Source: Paraburkholderia sp. NMBU_R16 (GTDB lineage: Bacteria; Pseudomonadota; Gammaproteobacteria; Burkholderiales; Burkholderiaceae). Taken from it: a stretch of 64,000 nt of DNA. Where the stretch lies: NCBI RefSeq assembly GCF_013282575.1, contig NZ_JAAAYE010000020.1, positions 34,768 to 98,767 on the forward strand. Reading direction: 5' to 3'. Below are positions 47,805 to 57,043 of this stretch, piece after piece (the first letter of the stretch is position 1; the number at the start of each line of letters is the position of its first letter). Position numbers and translations under genes: made by a program. Under the pieces are notes generated by a model. It was given only the letters and a program-made list of their open reading frames with translations. It was not told where the DNA came from and made no database searches.

Positions 47805-49634
47805 TCAGATCGCCGGATTCATCCGACGGTAGGCGTCGAGCAAGGCGGTTTTGTAGACCGCCCCCATCAAGGTCGGCTCTTCCGCGCTCGCGACGACGGG
47901 CAGCCGTTCGCCCTGAAACGCCAGAAAACGCTGCAATGCAACGCTGATCGGCATATCGGGCGTCAGCGTCGCGAATTCGGGCTGTAAATAATCGGCCGCG
48001 GTGCGCGATGCGGTGTCGCGCTTGTCGAGCAGATCGGACGTGATGTGCTTGAGCGCGACGACGCCGAGGAAACGGCCTTCTGCATCGACGACGTAGAGAT
48101 ACTTGACCGGATACTCGAGGAAGATTCGCGTCATCTCGCGCACGCTCGCAGTCAACGGCACGACGGTGTCCGCGGGCTGGATGAGCTCGCGCATCTGGGT
48201 TGCCCGCAGGCGCATCCGTTCTTGCTCGTCCGCGTGGCGGCGCAGCGTGATGTCGTACATCGATGCGTTGCCGATGGCGCGGGCGACGAAATACGCCACG
48301 ACACAAGAAAGCATCAGCGGCAACACGACCTGATAGCTGAGCGTCATCTCGAAGATCATGAGAATCGCCATCAGCGGAGCCTGCGTCGCACCCGCCAGAA
48401 ACGCGCCCATGCCGACCATCGCGTAGGCGAACGCACCCGAGGTGCCGTGCGGCCAAAGGGCGTGTACGGCGAGTCCGAACAGCGAGCCCAGTGTCGCGCC
48501 GACGAACAGCGTCGGCGTGAATACGCCGCCGATCGCGCCGGAGCCCACCGTCGCCGCCGTGGCGACGAGCTTGCAGGCGAGGACGACGACGAGTGCCGTC
48601 CACGTCCAGGGCGAGTGCAGAATCGAATTGACGACGCTGTATCCATTGCCCCAGACCTCCGGGACCCAGACGGAGATGAGCCCGACGACGAGTCCGCCGA
48701 TGGCGAGCCGCAACGGCAGGGGTACAGGCAGCCTGCGAAACTGTGCACGTGCGAGATCGATGAGCCGCAGGAACTGCGGCGCCGCCGCACCGCACAGAAA
48801 GCCCAGCGCAACGAAAAGCAGCACCTCGAGACCGGCGATGGGCGGGAATTCCGGCATTTCATAAGGCGGCCGATAGCCCGCGAACTCGCGCATCGTAATG
48901 TTCGCGACGACGGAGGCCACCACCACGGGGCCGAAGTTCTCCATTGCGATCGACCCGAGTACGATCTCGGTGACGAAAAACGCGCCCGCGATCGGTGCGT
49001 TATAAGCTGAAGTGATGCCGGCCGCCGCGCCGCAGGCGACGAGCAGACGCAAGCGCTGCGGATCGAAATGGACGAGGCGGCCGATGACGGAACCGGCGAG
49101 GGCGGCCAACTGAACCATCGGGCCTTCCCGGCCGATCGAGCCGCCGAAGCCGATCGTGAAAAGCGCCGAAACGCTGCGCCACGCGCTCTGCCAGACCGGC
49201 ACGACACCATCGCCGATCGCGATCGCTTCCATATAGTCCGAATTCGCCGGCCCGCTGGCCCGACGTTGCGACAGAACCAGTATGCCGCCCGCGATCAGCC
49301 CGCCGGCCGCGGGCAGCCAGAGCCGAACGGTCCACGGCAGCGCGCGCGCCATTTCGACCAAGCCGCTGGCCCGCCCGGAGATCGCCCATTGGAGCAGATC
49401 GATGCAGCGCCGAAAGGCGATCGTGGCGAAGGCGCCGAGCAAACCCGTGGCGACGGCCCACAGCAGCATCGTATGGGCCTCGGACAGTCGAAACACGGCT
49501 TGCGCGCGGGTACGCAGGCGGAGCAGGAATGAAAGCACGGCGGCGGTGGCAGATTGGGTCGAGCGCAAGGATAGCATCGCCTTTTCGGCGCGCGCGCCGC
49601 CATTTCGTACCGCAGCCTTGTCGGAAGACGACAT
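47805..49634 (-). CDS. ClC-family chloride channel or Cl-/H+ antiporter with CBS domains
   Basis: 609 residues. The ClC selectivity motifs are GSIGREGPMVQ at 165-175, with gating glutamate E170, and GAIGGVFTPTLFVGA. Many hydrophobic helices span about 55-450. A C-terminal pair of CBS domains (about 480-600, with TRIFLEYPVKYLYVVDAEGRFLGVVALKHI) probably senses nucleotide. The N-terminal 45 residues are an extra basic stretch. The ATG at 49634 lies two bases after the stop of the GST gene, so the pair is likely translated from one mRNA. Confidence 0.93.
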   Translation of the reverse strand: MSSSDKAAVRNGGARAEKAMLSLRSTQSATAAVLSFLLRLRTRAQAVFRLSEAHTMLLWAVATGLLGAFATIAFRRCIDLLQWAISGRASGLVEMARALPWTVRLWLPAAGGLIAGGILVLSQRRASGPANSDYMEAIAIGDGVVPVWQSAWRSVSALFTIGFGGSIGREGPMVQLAALAGSVIGRLVHFDPQRLRLLVACGAAAGITSAYNAPIAGAFFVTEIVLGSIAMENFGPVVVASVVANITMREFAGYRPPYEMPEFPPIAGLEVLLFVALGFLCGAAAPQFLRLIDLARAQFRRLPVPLPLRLAIGGLVVGLISVWVPEVWGNGYSVVNSILHSPWTWTALVVVLACKLVATAATVGSGAIGGVFTPTLFVGATLGSLFGLAVHALWPHGTSGAFAYAMVGMGAFLAGATQAPLMAILMIFEMTLSYQVVLPLMLSCVVAYFVARAIGNASMYDITLRRHADEQERMRLRATQMRELIQPADTVVPLTASVREMTRIFLEYPVKYLYVVDAEGRFLGVVALKHITSDLLDKRDTASRTAADYLQPEFATLTPDMPISVALQRFLAFQGERLPVVASAEEPTLMGAVYKTALLDAYRRMNPAI

Positions 49635-49636
49635 CG

Positions 49637-50371
49637 TCAGCGCACGTCCTTGTCGAGTTCGGGGTAATGCCTGAAGATGCCGGTCTCGTTGAACGGCAGG
49701 CGTCGTTCGGAGGCGAGATAAGCGGCGATGTTCGGCCGCTCGGCGACGGCATCGTGCAACGCGGCAAGGCCGGGATAGCGGGTGGAGAAGCGCTTCATCG
49801 CGCGTGGGAACGCGTAGCGGAGCCCCTCGATCAGCTGGAACATCGACAAATCGACGTAGGTCAGGCTGTCACCCACCATATATCGGTCGCCGTTGGGGTT
49901 TTGTTCCAGAACGCGCTGGAAGTACCCCATGAACTTCGGCAGCCGGTGCTCGATGAAATCGGCTGCGCGGGCACGGGCGGCATCCTTTTGTTCCTCGTAG
50001 TAGCGCCCGGTGGCAATCGGATGGTGAGTATCGTGGACCTCGGTGACCATATCGGCGATCGTCAGCTGCAGTCCGTGCACGACATAGCGAAGTTCGTCCT
50101 TCGGCGCGAGATGAAGCTTCGGCCCGAGATAAAGCAGGATGTTGGCGGTGTGCGGCACGATCAGATCGCCGTCTTTGAGAAAAGGCGGGGCGAACGGAAT
50201 ATGCGGCTCGCTTTTGCTCGACAGGACCTCCAGCATGGCGCTCTCGCCATACCCTTCCTCGGCAGGGGCGCGGGCGACATCGATATACGGCGCGCGCGAT
50301 TCCTCGAGCGCCAGGCGGACGAACTCGCCGCGGCCTGGCAAGCCGTTCCAGTAGTGCAGTTCATAAGCCAT
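49637..50371 (-). CDS. Glutathione S-transferase family protein
   Basis: 244 residues from ATG 50371 (MAYELHYWNGLPGRGEFVRLALEES), with GGAGAAA upstream. The N-terminal thioredoxin-like domain shows the GSH-binding Tyr and a cis-Pro region (PHIPFAPPFLKDGDLIVPHTANILLYL). The C-terminal domain is all-helical (GDSLTYVDLSMFQLIEGLRYAFP). It resembles sigma/alpha-like GSTs. It would conjugate or reduce substrates with glutathione in the cytosol. It precedes the ClC gene on the same strand. Confidence 0.88.
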   Translation of the reverse strand: MAYELHYWNGLPGRGEFVRLALEESRAPYIDVARAPAEEGYGESAMLEVLSSKSEPHIPFAPPFLKDGDLIVPHTANILLYLGPKLHLAPKDELRYVVHGLQLTIADMVTEVHDTHHPIATGRYYEEQKDAARARAADFIEHRLPKFMGYFQRVLEQNPNGDRYMVGDSLTYVDLSMFQLIEGLRYAFPRAMKRFSTRYPGLAALHDAVAERPNIAAYLASERRLPFNETGIFRHYPELDKDVR

Positions 50372-50441
50372 CGATTTCTCCTTTGAAACGAGCGGTGGCG
50401 CCAGGGCGCCGTCGCTTTGATCGCTCCGCGAGGGGGGGCGT

Positions 50442-51518
50442 TCAACCCAGATACCGTTGAACGCCCCAGGTGATGGCCAATCCGCCGACACTCAGCCATA
50501 GATAGAGGACGAGACCCGTTGCCAACGCACGCGGGCCGGCACGGCGGACTTGCGCGAGTTGCGTTTCGATTCCGAGCGCGGTCATGGCCATCGTCAGTGC
50601 GAAGGTATCGAGCGCGTTGGCAGCTTGAATGACGCCATGCGGCAACGCATGCAGGGAATTGGCGAGCACGCAGGCCAGGAAGCCCAACGCGAACCAGGGG
50701 ACCGCCAGCTTGGCCGCGCGCGGTCGGTCGGCATGGGTGCGCGCGCCCGAGCGCATGAGCCAGGCACTGACCATGAGGAGAACGGGTACGAGCAGCATCA
50801 CGCGCGTCATCTTGACGATTGTCGCAACATGCGTCGCCGCGGGGCCGACATCGCTGGCAGCGCCGACTACTTGCGCGACTTCGTGGATCGTGCCGCCGAA
50901 ATACAGTCCCACCCCTGTGGCGTCGAGATGCAACCAGCCGGCGCGGTACGCCAGCGGGTAAAGGAGCATGGAAAGTGTGCCGAACAGCACCACGCTTCCC
51001 ACGGCGACGGCACTCTTCTCGGGCTTCGACTGCAGCGTCGATTCGAACGCGAGCACCGCGGCCGCCCCGCAAATCGCGCTACCGGCAGCGGTCAGCATGG
51101 CGGTGTCGCGGTCGAGCTTGAATAGCCGCATACCGATCCAAGTTCCCACTGCGAGTGTGCTGAGCACCACCAGGACGGACACGGCGAGGCCAGGCAGGCC
51201 CACCTGAGCAATTTCCTGCAAGCTCACCCGCAGTCCGAAGAACGCAACCGCGATTCTCAGCAGCCGGCGCGCAGCGAAGTTGACTCCACTGGCCCAATGG
51301 GCAGGCATCCCGGCCCGCAGTGTGTTGCCGTAGATTGCGCCGGCCACGATGCCTACGATCAACGGACTCACGCCCAACGCGGCGAGCGACGGCAGAGCGG
51401 CAAGCCGCGTTACGGCGGCGGCGAATAGTGCAACGAACAGGAGACCGTTCAGACGCGCCTGTTTGTCGGACCCCGCGGGCGTTGCGGCGGGAAAAGCAAG
51501 CGGGGAGGAGCGAGACAT
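50442..51518 (-). CDS. YeiH-family putative sulfate exporter / membrane transporter
   Basis: 358 residues with about ten hydrophobic helices. Family signatures are LRIAVAFFGLRVSLQEIAQVG, ICGAAAVLAFESTLQSKPE and GLYFGGTIHEVAQVVGAAS. YeiH-family proteins (UPF0324) are conserved inner membrane proteins. Some are linked to sulfonate or cysteate metabolism, but transport has rarely been shown. It is divergent from a LysR gene, as yeiH is from yeiE in E. coli, so that regulator most likely controls it. Confidence 0.9.
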   Translation of the reverse strand: MSRSSPLAFPAATPAGSDKQARLNGLLFVALFAAAVTRLAALPSLAALGVSPLIVGIVAGAIYGNTLRAGMPAHWASGVNFAARRLLRIAVAFFGLRVSLQEIAQVGLPGLAVSVLVVLSTLAVGTWIGMRLFKLDRDTAMLTAAGSAICGAAAVLAFESTLQSKPEKSAVAVGSVVLFGTLSMLLYPLAYRAGWLHLDATGVGLYFGGTIHEVAQVVGAASDVGPAATHVATIVKMTRVMLLVPVLLMVSAWLMRSGARTHADRPRAAKLAVPWFALGFLACVLANSLHALPHGVIQAANALDTFALTMAMTALGIETQLAQVRRAGPRALATGLVLYLWLSVGGLAITWGVQRYLG

Positions 51519-51599
51519 CGAGGTGCCTTCGACGGGAGTAGCAACAAGGCTTATGGTATTTCTGCCGTACCGCTATGAAAAATTGTCATTAGCGACGTA

Positions 51600-51622
51600 A
51601 TATATCGGCTCGGCCGATATAT
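51600..51622. promoter_or_regulatory. Perfect palindromic operator between yeiH-like and lysR genes
   Basis: ATATATCGGC (51600-51609), TCG spacer, GCCGATATAT (51613-51622): perfect 10-bp arms. It fits the T-N11-A shape of LysR-type sites. It ends 7 bp before the lysR ATG, where no Shine-Dalgarno sequence is visible. Confidence 0.75.
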
Positions 51623-51628
51623 ATCTCC

Positions 51629-52543
51629 ATGACCCCCGACCAGCTGATAACCTTCGCCTCTGTCGCCGAGCATCTGAACATCAGCCACGCCGCGCTCGCG
51701 CTTCATTTGTCGCAGCCCGCCGTCTCAGGCCAACTGAGGCAATTGCAGGACGAGTTCGGCGAACCGCTTTACCGCCGGTACGGCAGAGGCATACAGCTGA
51801 CACCCGCGGGCAAACAACTTGCCGAGTACGCGCGGCACGTGAGGGACGCATACGGGCAGGCCCATGCCTATCGCGACGCGCTGCGAGGTCTCGCGCGCGG
51901 GAGCCTGCGCGTGGGCGCGAGCACCACCCTTGCAAGCTATTTGCTGCCGTACCTGATCGCCGCATTTCAGCGACGTTTTCCTGAAGTGACCGTGATGACT
52001 TCGGGCGGCAACACCGCGGACATCGTCGCCGCGCTGCAGACGCTCGACGTCGCGATGATCGAAGGCCCGCCCGGGGCGGGACTGCCGCCCGGAACCGGGC
52101 TTCGCGGCTGGGGCGAGGACGAGATCGTAGCCATTGTGCCGGCGGATCATCCGCTTGCGGAATCCGGCGGGGCGGTTGGCACGATCAGCCTCGGTGCGTT
52201 AAGCGCTTGTCCCATCGTATTGCGTGAAGAGGGCTCCGGCGTGCGGCAGATCGTCGAGCAGGCATTCGCAGCGGCCGGCGTGCCGATGCACGTGGCGCTC
52301 AGGGTAGCGGGTGTCGAAGGTGTGAAAGAAGCGGTGCGGGCAGGCATGGGCGTCGGTTTCGTCTCGGCGCTCGCGATGCGCCACGAGGATGGGGCGCTCC
52401 GAGCGCTTTCGCTGGCACCGCAGCCGCTGACACGTCGGTTTTCGATTCTCGTGCCGCATGAAGGCGCCGGATCCCGTGTCGCCACGGCGTTCATCGATAT
52501 GTGCCTGTCCGAGGCGACGCTCGGAGCTAAGGGCTTTCCATAA
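51629..52543 (+). CDS. LysR family transcriptional regulator
   Basis: 304 residues from ATG 51629. The N-terminal winged helix-turn-helix is standard: ITFASVAEHLNISHAALALHLSQPAVSGQLRQLQDEFGEPLYRR. The C-terminal periplasmic-binding-like effector domain begins with GSLRVGASTTLASYLLPYLIAAFQRRFPEV, close to the CysB/CbbR/YeiE branch. It is divergent from the YeiH-like gene. The palindrome over its own start region suggests autorepression along with control of the neighbour. The effector is unknown. The sequence gives no visible ribosome-binding site. Confidence 0.92.
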   Translation: MTPDQLITFASVAEHLNISHAALALHLSQPAVSGQLRQLQDEFGEPLYRRYGRGIQLTPAGKQLAEYARHVRDAYGQAHAYRDALRGLARGSLRVGASTTLASYLLPYLIAAFQRRFPEVTVMTSGGNTADIVAALQTLDVAMIEGPPGAGLPPGTGLRGWGEDEIVAIVPADHPLAESGGAVGTISLGALSACPIVLREEGSGVRQIVEQAFAAAGVPMHVALRVAGVEGVKEAVRAGMGVGFVSALAMRHEDGALRALSLAPQPLTRRFSILVPHEGAGSRVATAFIDMCLSEATLGAKGFP

Positions 52544-52581
52544 TGGTGAGAAACCGGGGCGTGCGAGCATCATTCGAAAGT

Positions 52582-52605
52582 CGGGTCGTCGGTGCCCGTT
52601 TTTTT
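52582..52605 (+). terminator. Weak intrinsic terminator after lysR
   Basis: CGGGT (52582-52586) pairs with GCCCG (52594-52598), a 5-bp stem with one G-U pair, followed by seven T (52599-52605). It lies just upstream of the kgu operator. Confidence 0.5.
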
Positions 52606-52615
52606 GGATTGCCAA

Positions 52616-52629
52616 TGGAACCGGTTCCA
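52616..52629. promoter_or_regulatory. PtxS-like operator upstream of kguE
   Basis: A perfect 14-bp palindrome, TGGAACCGGTTCCA, 33 bp before the kguE ATG. From memory the Pseudomonas PtxS operator is TGAAACCGGTTTCA, which matches at 12 of 14 positions with the same ACCGGT core. A ptxS-like gene follows the operon. Confidence 0.82.
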
Positions 52630-52661
52630 GCGAGGCAGGTAAGGCGTCAAATGGGTGTCCG

Positions 52662-53423
52662 ATGACTGAGATCGTGATCGTTGCGAACGCATTCGGTGCC
52701 GATCCGGTCTGGCGTAGCGGACATTTCCCCTGGCTGGGCGTTGCGGCGGACGCAGGCGCTCACGGCTTCGAAGTGCGGCGGGAGCTTTTTGCGAGCGACG
52801 CCGATGCCAACCACGAAGCACTCGCCAAGCTGGGCGCCGAGGCGCGCAAACGTGGCCTGTGGTGTGTCTACTCGACGCCAGCGTGCCTGTATATCGAGGG
52901 GCGGCTCGACCACCATGCGCTGGCGACAGCGCAGGCCGAGGCGGACGCGCTGGGGGCACGATACGTCAAACTGCAACTGGGCACTTTCACCGGGCGGGCG
53001 AACGCCGCCGCCATTGCACGCATCTGCGCCCAGGGGCGCGCGCGCCTTCTCGTCGAGAACGGTCAACGCGCAATCGACGACACACTCGCGCGCTTCGTGG
53101 CATTGTTCGATGCTGTCGCTGAAGAGGGGGCACCCGACGTACTCGGCATGACCTTCGACATCGGCAACTGGCATTGGGCTGGCGAAGCACCGCTCGCGGC
53201 GGCCCAGGCCCTCGCCGAACATGTCGAGTACATCCATTGCAAAGGGGTCACGGGAAGTGGAGCGCGCCGTTTTGCGTGCGCGCCCGCGGCCGACGATCCG
53301 TTTTTCCCCTCGATTTTCGCGATATTGCCGCGGCGCGTGCCGCGGGCGATCGAGTTTCCGCTCGCCGAGCAAGGCCTCGCCGACGACGCGCGCCGACGCG
53401 TTGCATGGTTGGCCGCGACCTGA
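52662..53423 (+). CDS. kguE: KguE-like sugar phosphate isomerase/epimerase
   Basis: 253 residues from ATG 52662. It has the TIM-barrel pattern of AP endonuclease 2-like sugar epimerases: a repeated beta-alpha layout, LLVENGQR, and metal-site residues in GMTFDIGNWHW and VEYIHCKGV. It is the first gene of a block in the exact order of the Pseudomonas kguE-kguK-kguT-kguD operon for 2-ketogluconate use. The chemical step of KguE itself is not well established. The palindromic operator lies just upstream. Confidence 0.85.
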   Translation: MTEIVIVANAFGADPVWRSGHFPWLGVAADAGAHGFEVRRELFASDADANHEALAKLGAEARKRGLWCVYSTPACLYIEGRLDHHALATAQAEADALGARYVKLQLGTFTGRANAAAIARICAQGRARLLVENGQRAIDDTLARFVALFDAVAEEGAPDVLGMTFDIGNWHWAGEAPLAAAQALAEHVEYIHCKGVTGSGARRFACAPAADDPFFPSIFAILPRRVPRAIEFPLAEQGLADDARRRVAWLAAT

Positions 53424-53449
53424 ACACAGTCATGACCTGGGAGTCTTCG

Positions 53450-54409
53450 ATGTCTTTTTCTCTCGATGTCCTCACCTACGGCGAAGCGATGACGCTTTTC
53501 GTCGCGGATGAGCCGGGGCCGCTCGCGGAGGTTAACCGGTTCACGAAGCGAATCGCCGGAGCGGATCTGAACGTGGCCATCGGACTGGCCCGCCTCGGCT
53601 TCAAGGTAGGCTGGATGAGCCGCGTCGGCGACGACTCTTTCGGCCGCTATGTGCTCGATACCCTCGCCAAGGAGGGCATCGACGCGGGCCGCGTGAGCGT
53701 GGACGGACGGTATCCGACCGGCTTCCAACTGAAATCTAAGCAGGATGACGGCCGCGATCCGGCTGTCGAATATTTCCGCAGGGGATCGGCCGCGAGCCAC
53801 TTGTCGGTCGACGACTATTCGCCCGAGTACGCGTTGGCGGCACGGCACTTGCACTTGACGGGCGTCGCCCCCGCCATTTCGGCTTCGTCGCACGAACTTG
53901 CGTTTCACCTCGCACGCGAAATGCGAGAGGCCGGCAAGTCGATCTCGTTCGATCCGAATCTGCGGCCGACGTTGTGGCCCTCGCGGGAAGCCATGGTGAC
54001 ATCGCTGAACCGGCTCGCCACGCTTGCCGACTGGGTGCTGCCCGGGCTCGAAGAGGGCACCGTCCTGACCGGCTTCACGAACCCTGAAGACATTGCGGCC
54101 TGCTACCTCGATGCGGGCGCGCGCGGCGTAGTCGTCAAGCTGGGCGCGCGCGGCGCCTATTACCGCACTGCCGAATGTTCGGGGTATGCCGCGGCCGCGC
54201 CGGTGGCGCAGGTCGTGGATACCGTCGGCGCAGGCGACGGGTTCGCCGTGGGCGTGATCAGTGCGTTGCTCGAAGGCCGGGCGTTGCCGGAAGCGGTAGC
54301 GCGCGGAAACCGCATCGGTGCGCTGGCGGTCCAGGTGATCGGCGATTCGGAAGGATTTCCGACGCGCGGCGAGCTCGACCGGCTCGAACGGATCGCCGCC
54401 CCGGCATGA
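53450..54409 (+). CDS. kguK: 2-ketogluconate kinase (PfkB family)
   Basis: 319 residues from ATG 53450, with GGGAG upstream. A PfkB sugar kinase: the substrate region has GGD-like GADLNVAIGLARLG at 37-50, and the ATP/catalytic motif DTVGAGDGFAVGVI has catalytic D263. By its position between kguE and kguT it should phosphorylate 2-ketogluconate to 2-keto-6-phosphogluconate. On sequence alone it could equally be a 2-keto-3-deoxygluconate kinase (KdgK). The operon context decides. Confidence 0.87.
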   Translation: MSFSLDVLTYGEAMTLFVADEPGPLAEVNRFTKRIAGADLNVAIGLARLGFKVGWMSRVGDDSFGRYVLDTLAKEGIDAGRVSVDGRYPTGFQLKSKQDDGRDPAVEYFRRGSAASHLSVDDYSPEYALAARHLHLTGVAPAISASSHELAFHLAREMREAGKSISFDPNLRPTLWPSREAMVTSLNRLATLADWVLPGLEEGTVLTGFTNPEDIAACYLDAGARGVVVKLGARGAYYRTAECSGYAAAAPVAQVVDTVGAGDGFAVGVISALLEGRALPEAVARGNRIGALAVQVIGDSEGFPTRGELDRLERIAAPA

Positions 54410-54465
54410 CGTAACGAAGGCTCGGCGCGCCCCGCGCCAAGCCTATTCACATGGAGGAGACACCT

Positions 54466-55752
54466 ATGCCCGGAAATCTGGCCCCCCGCCGCTGGTGGGC
54501 GATCATGCCGATCGTCTTCATCACTTACAGCCTCGCTTATCTCGATCGCGCGAACTACGGCTTCGCGTCGGCCGCCGGCATCAACAAGGATCTCGGCGTG
54601 AGCGCGGGATTGTCTTCGCTGATTGGCGCGCTCTTTTTTCTGGGCTATTTTTTCTTCCAGATTCCGGGCGCCATCTATGCCGAGCGGCGTAGTGTGCGCA
54701 AGCTCGTTTTCGTCAGCCTGATTCTGTGGGGCGCGTGCGCGGCGCTGACCGGTGTCGTCGCCAACGTTCCTTCGCTCATCGTCATTCGCTTCTTGCTCGG
54801 TGTCGTCGAAGCCGCGGTCATGCCGGCCATGCTGATCTTCATCAGCAACTGGTTCACGCGGGCCGAGCGATCGCGCGCCAACACGTTCCTCATCCTCGGC
54901 AATCCCGTCACGGTGCTCTGGATGTCGGTCGTGTCGGGTTACCTAGTGCATGCGTTCGGGTGGCGCGAAATGTTCATCGCGGAAGGCTTTCCCGCCGTTA
55001 TCTGGGCGTTTTGCTGGTGGGCGCTTGCGCGCGACACCCCGCGCGAGGTGAAGTGGCTGAGCGCCGAAGACAAGCGCGGCATCGACGCGGCGCTCGCGGC
55101 CGAGCAAGCGACGATCAAACCCGTGCGCAATTATGGCGAAGCGTTCCGCTCCCCCGCTGTCGTCAAGCTCTGCGCGCAGTATTTCTGCTGGAGCATCGGC
55201 GTCTACGGATTCGTCCTTTGGCTGCCGTCGATCCTGAAAAACGGCTCGGCGCTCGGCATGGTGGCAACGGGCTGGCTGTCGGCGCTGCCGTATCTGATGG
55301 CGACGATCGCGATGCTCGTCGTTTCGTGGGCATCGGACAAGCTGCGCGTGCGCAAGGCGTTCGTGTGGCCCAGCCTGCTCGTCGGCGCAGCGGCGTTCGC
55401 GGCGTCCTATGCGCTCGGCAGCACGCATTTCTGGCTCTCGTATGCGATGCTCGTCATCGCGGGCGCGGCGATGTATGCGCCCTATGGGCCGTTTTTCGCC
55501 ATCGTTCCCGAACTGCTGCCGAAGAACGTCGCGGGTGGCGCGATGGCCCTCATCAACAGCATGGGCGCGCTCGGCTCGTTCGTCGGCTCGTATGTCGTCG
55601 GCTATCTGAATGGCGCCACGGGCTCGCCGGCTGCGTCGTATGCCTTCATGAGCGCGGCGCTCATCGCGTCGGTGCTGCTGACACTCGCGGTCAAGGCTCA
55701 GCCTGAAGCCAGCGCAGCGGTTGGCGCACATGCCCATGCGTCGGGAAAATGA
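54466..55752 (+). CDS. kguT: 2-ketogluconate transporter (MFS)
   Basis: 428 residues from ATG 54466. The in-frame ATG at 54451 lies inside the GGAGGAGA ribosome-binding sequence, so the later start is better. Twelve membrane segments and the anion:cation symporter signature are visible: PIVFITYSLAYLDRANYGFASAAGINKDLG near the N-terminus, and GVVEAAVMPAMLIFISNWFTRAERSRANTFLILGNP. It belongs with hexuronate/ketogluconate MFS carriers. In the kgu operon it should bring 2-ketogluconate across the inner membrane. Confidence 0.9.
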   Translation: MPGNLAPRRWWAIMPIVFITYSLAYLDRANYGFASAAGINKDLGVSAGLSSLIGALFFLGYFFFQIPGAIYAERRSVRKLVFVSLILWGACAALTGVVANVPSLIVIRFLLGVVEAAVMPAMLIFISNWFTRAERSRANTFLILGNPVTVLWMSVVSGYLVHAFGWREMFIAEGFPAVIWAFCWWALARDTPREVKWLSAEDKRGIDAALAAEQATIKPVRNYGEAFRSPAVVKLCAQYFCWSIGVYGFVLWLPSILKNGSALGMVATGWLSALPYLMATIAMLVVSWASDKLRVRKAFVWPSLLVGAAAFAASYALGSTHFWLSYAMLVIAGAAMYAPYGPFFAIVPELLPKNVAGGAMALINSMGALGSFVGSYVVGYLNGATGSPAASYAFMSAALIASVLLTLAVKAQPEASAAVGAHAHASGK

Positions 55753-55756
55753 ATCG

Positions 55757-56755
55757 ATGAAACCTCGTGTCGTCGTTTATAAGTCATTGCCTGCGGACGT
55801 ACTCGCCAGCTTGCGCGAGCGCGCGGAAGTCGAACTCTTCGATTCCGCCGCGTTTGCATCCGCCGAGGCGCGCGCCTCGGCGCTCGCGGACGCGCTGGCT
55901 ACCGCTGACGGCGCCGTGGGTGCAAGCGTGCCGATCACGCCTGCGATGCTCGAGGGCGCGAAGCGGCTGCGCGTGTTGTCCACGATTTCAGTCGGCATCG
56001 ATCACTTCGATGTGCCCGATCTGAACCGGCGCGGTATCGTCCTTGCGCATACGCCCGACGTCCTGACGGAGTCGACGGCCGATACCGTCTTCGCGCTGAT
56101 TCTCGCGACGGCACGACGCGTCGTCGAACTCGCCGAGTGGGTCAAGGCGGGACACTGGCGCGGTAGCATCGGGCCGCAGCAATACGGCGTCGAGGTCCAG
56201 GGCAAGACGATCGGCATCGTCGGGCTCGGGCGCATCGGCTCGGCTGTCGCACGCCGCGCCGCGCTCGGTTTCAATATGCGCGTGCTTTATGCCAATCGGC
56301 ATCCCAACGAGGCGGCCGAGCAGGCCTTCGGTGCTCGCCGCGCAGAACTCGATACGCTGCTGGCCGAAGCCGATTTCGTTTGTCTGCAGACACCGCTCAC
56401 GCCTGAAACGAAGGGGCTCATCGGTGCGCGAGAGCTGGCCGCCATGAAGCGCGGTGCAATCCTGATCAACGCATCGCGCGGGCCCATCGTCGACGAACGC
56501 GCGTTGATCGAGGCGCTACGGAACGGCACGATCGCCGGTGCCGGGCTCGACGTCTTCGAGCACGAACCGCTTGCCGCCGACTCGCCGCTGTTGCGCATGC
56601 CACAGGTCGTCGCGTTGCCGCACATCGGCTCGGCCACACACGAGACGCGCCACGCGATGGCTGCCTGCGCGGTACACAATCTTCTCGATGCGCTCGACGG
56701 CAAACTCGTCGGTAACGTTGCCAACCGAGAGGTTTTTGGGCGGCAACTGCGATGA
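55757..56755 (+). CDS. kguD: 2-keto-6-phosphogluconate reductase (D-2-hydroxyacid dehydrogenase family)
   Basis: 332 residues from ATG 55757, four bases after the kguT stop. The D-2-hydroxyacid dehydrogenase motifs are complete: the NAD(P) loop GLGRIG at 156-161, R241 in NASRGPIVDE, E270 in FEHEP and H289 in LPHIGSATHETR. In the kgu pathway it reduces 2-keto-6-phosphogluconate to 6-phosphogluconate, which enters the Entner-Doudoroff or pentose phosphate routes. Related enzymes act on free 2-ketogluconate or glyoxylate (TkrA/GhrB), so exact specificity is inferred from context. A terminator follows at 56857. Confidence 0.9.
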   Translation: MKPRVVVYKSLPADVLASLRERAEVELFDSAAFASAEARASALADALATADGAVGASVPITPAMLEGAKRLRVLSTISVGIDHFDVPDLNRRGIVLAHTPDVLTESTADTVFALILATARRVVELAEWVKAGHWRGSIGPQQYGVEVQGKTIGIVGLGRIGSAVARRAALGFNMRVLYANRHPNEAAEQAFGARRAELDTLLAEADFVCLQTPLTPETKGLIGARELAAMKRGAILINASRGPIVDERALIEALRNGTIAGAGLDVFEHEPLAADSPLLRMPQVVALPHIGSATHETRHAMAACAVHNLLDALDGKLVGNVANREVFGRQLR

Positions 56756-56856
56756 CATGCGAACGCACCTCCCAGATTGCGTAGGTGAATCGGCGGCGTG
56801 ACGGGTGGTGCGGCGTGCCTTGCTGCGCTATGATGCGGCCACCGTACGAGTCGGGA

Positions 56857-56881
56857 AGCGCGCCACGGCGCGCTTTTTTTT
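56857..56881 (+). terminator. Intrinsic terminator of the kgu operon
   Basis: AAGCGCGC (56857-56864) and GCGCGCTT (56869-56876) with a CACG loop, running into a seven-T tract (56875-56881). It separates kguD from the regulator gene in the 288-bp gap. Confidence 0.9.
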
Positions 56882-57043
56882 GCGGCGCGAGTCAGCGCGT
56901 CGGGTGCCGAGCCGCAGCGGCACCCGCGCCAGTCCTCCGCAGAGTACTGACGCGTCCCTTTGGCGATCGCCACTGTTTCCCACGAGGAGATTTTCGTTGG
57001 CACTTGCATTCGAGCACGCATTTCGCGGAGGAGAACACGCGCG

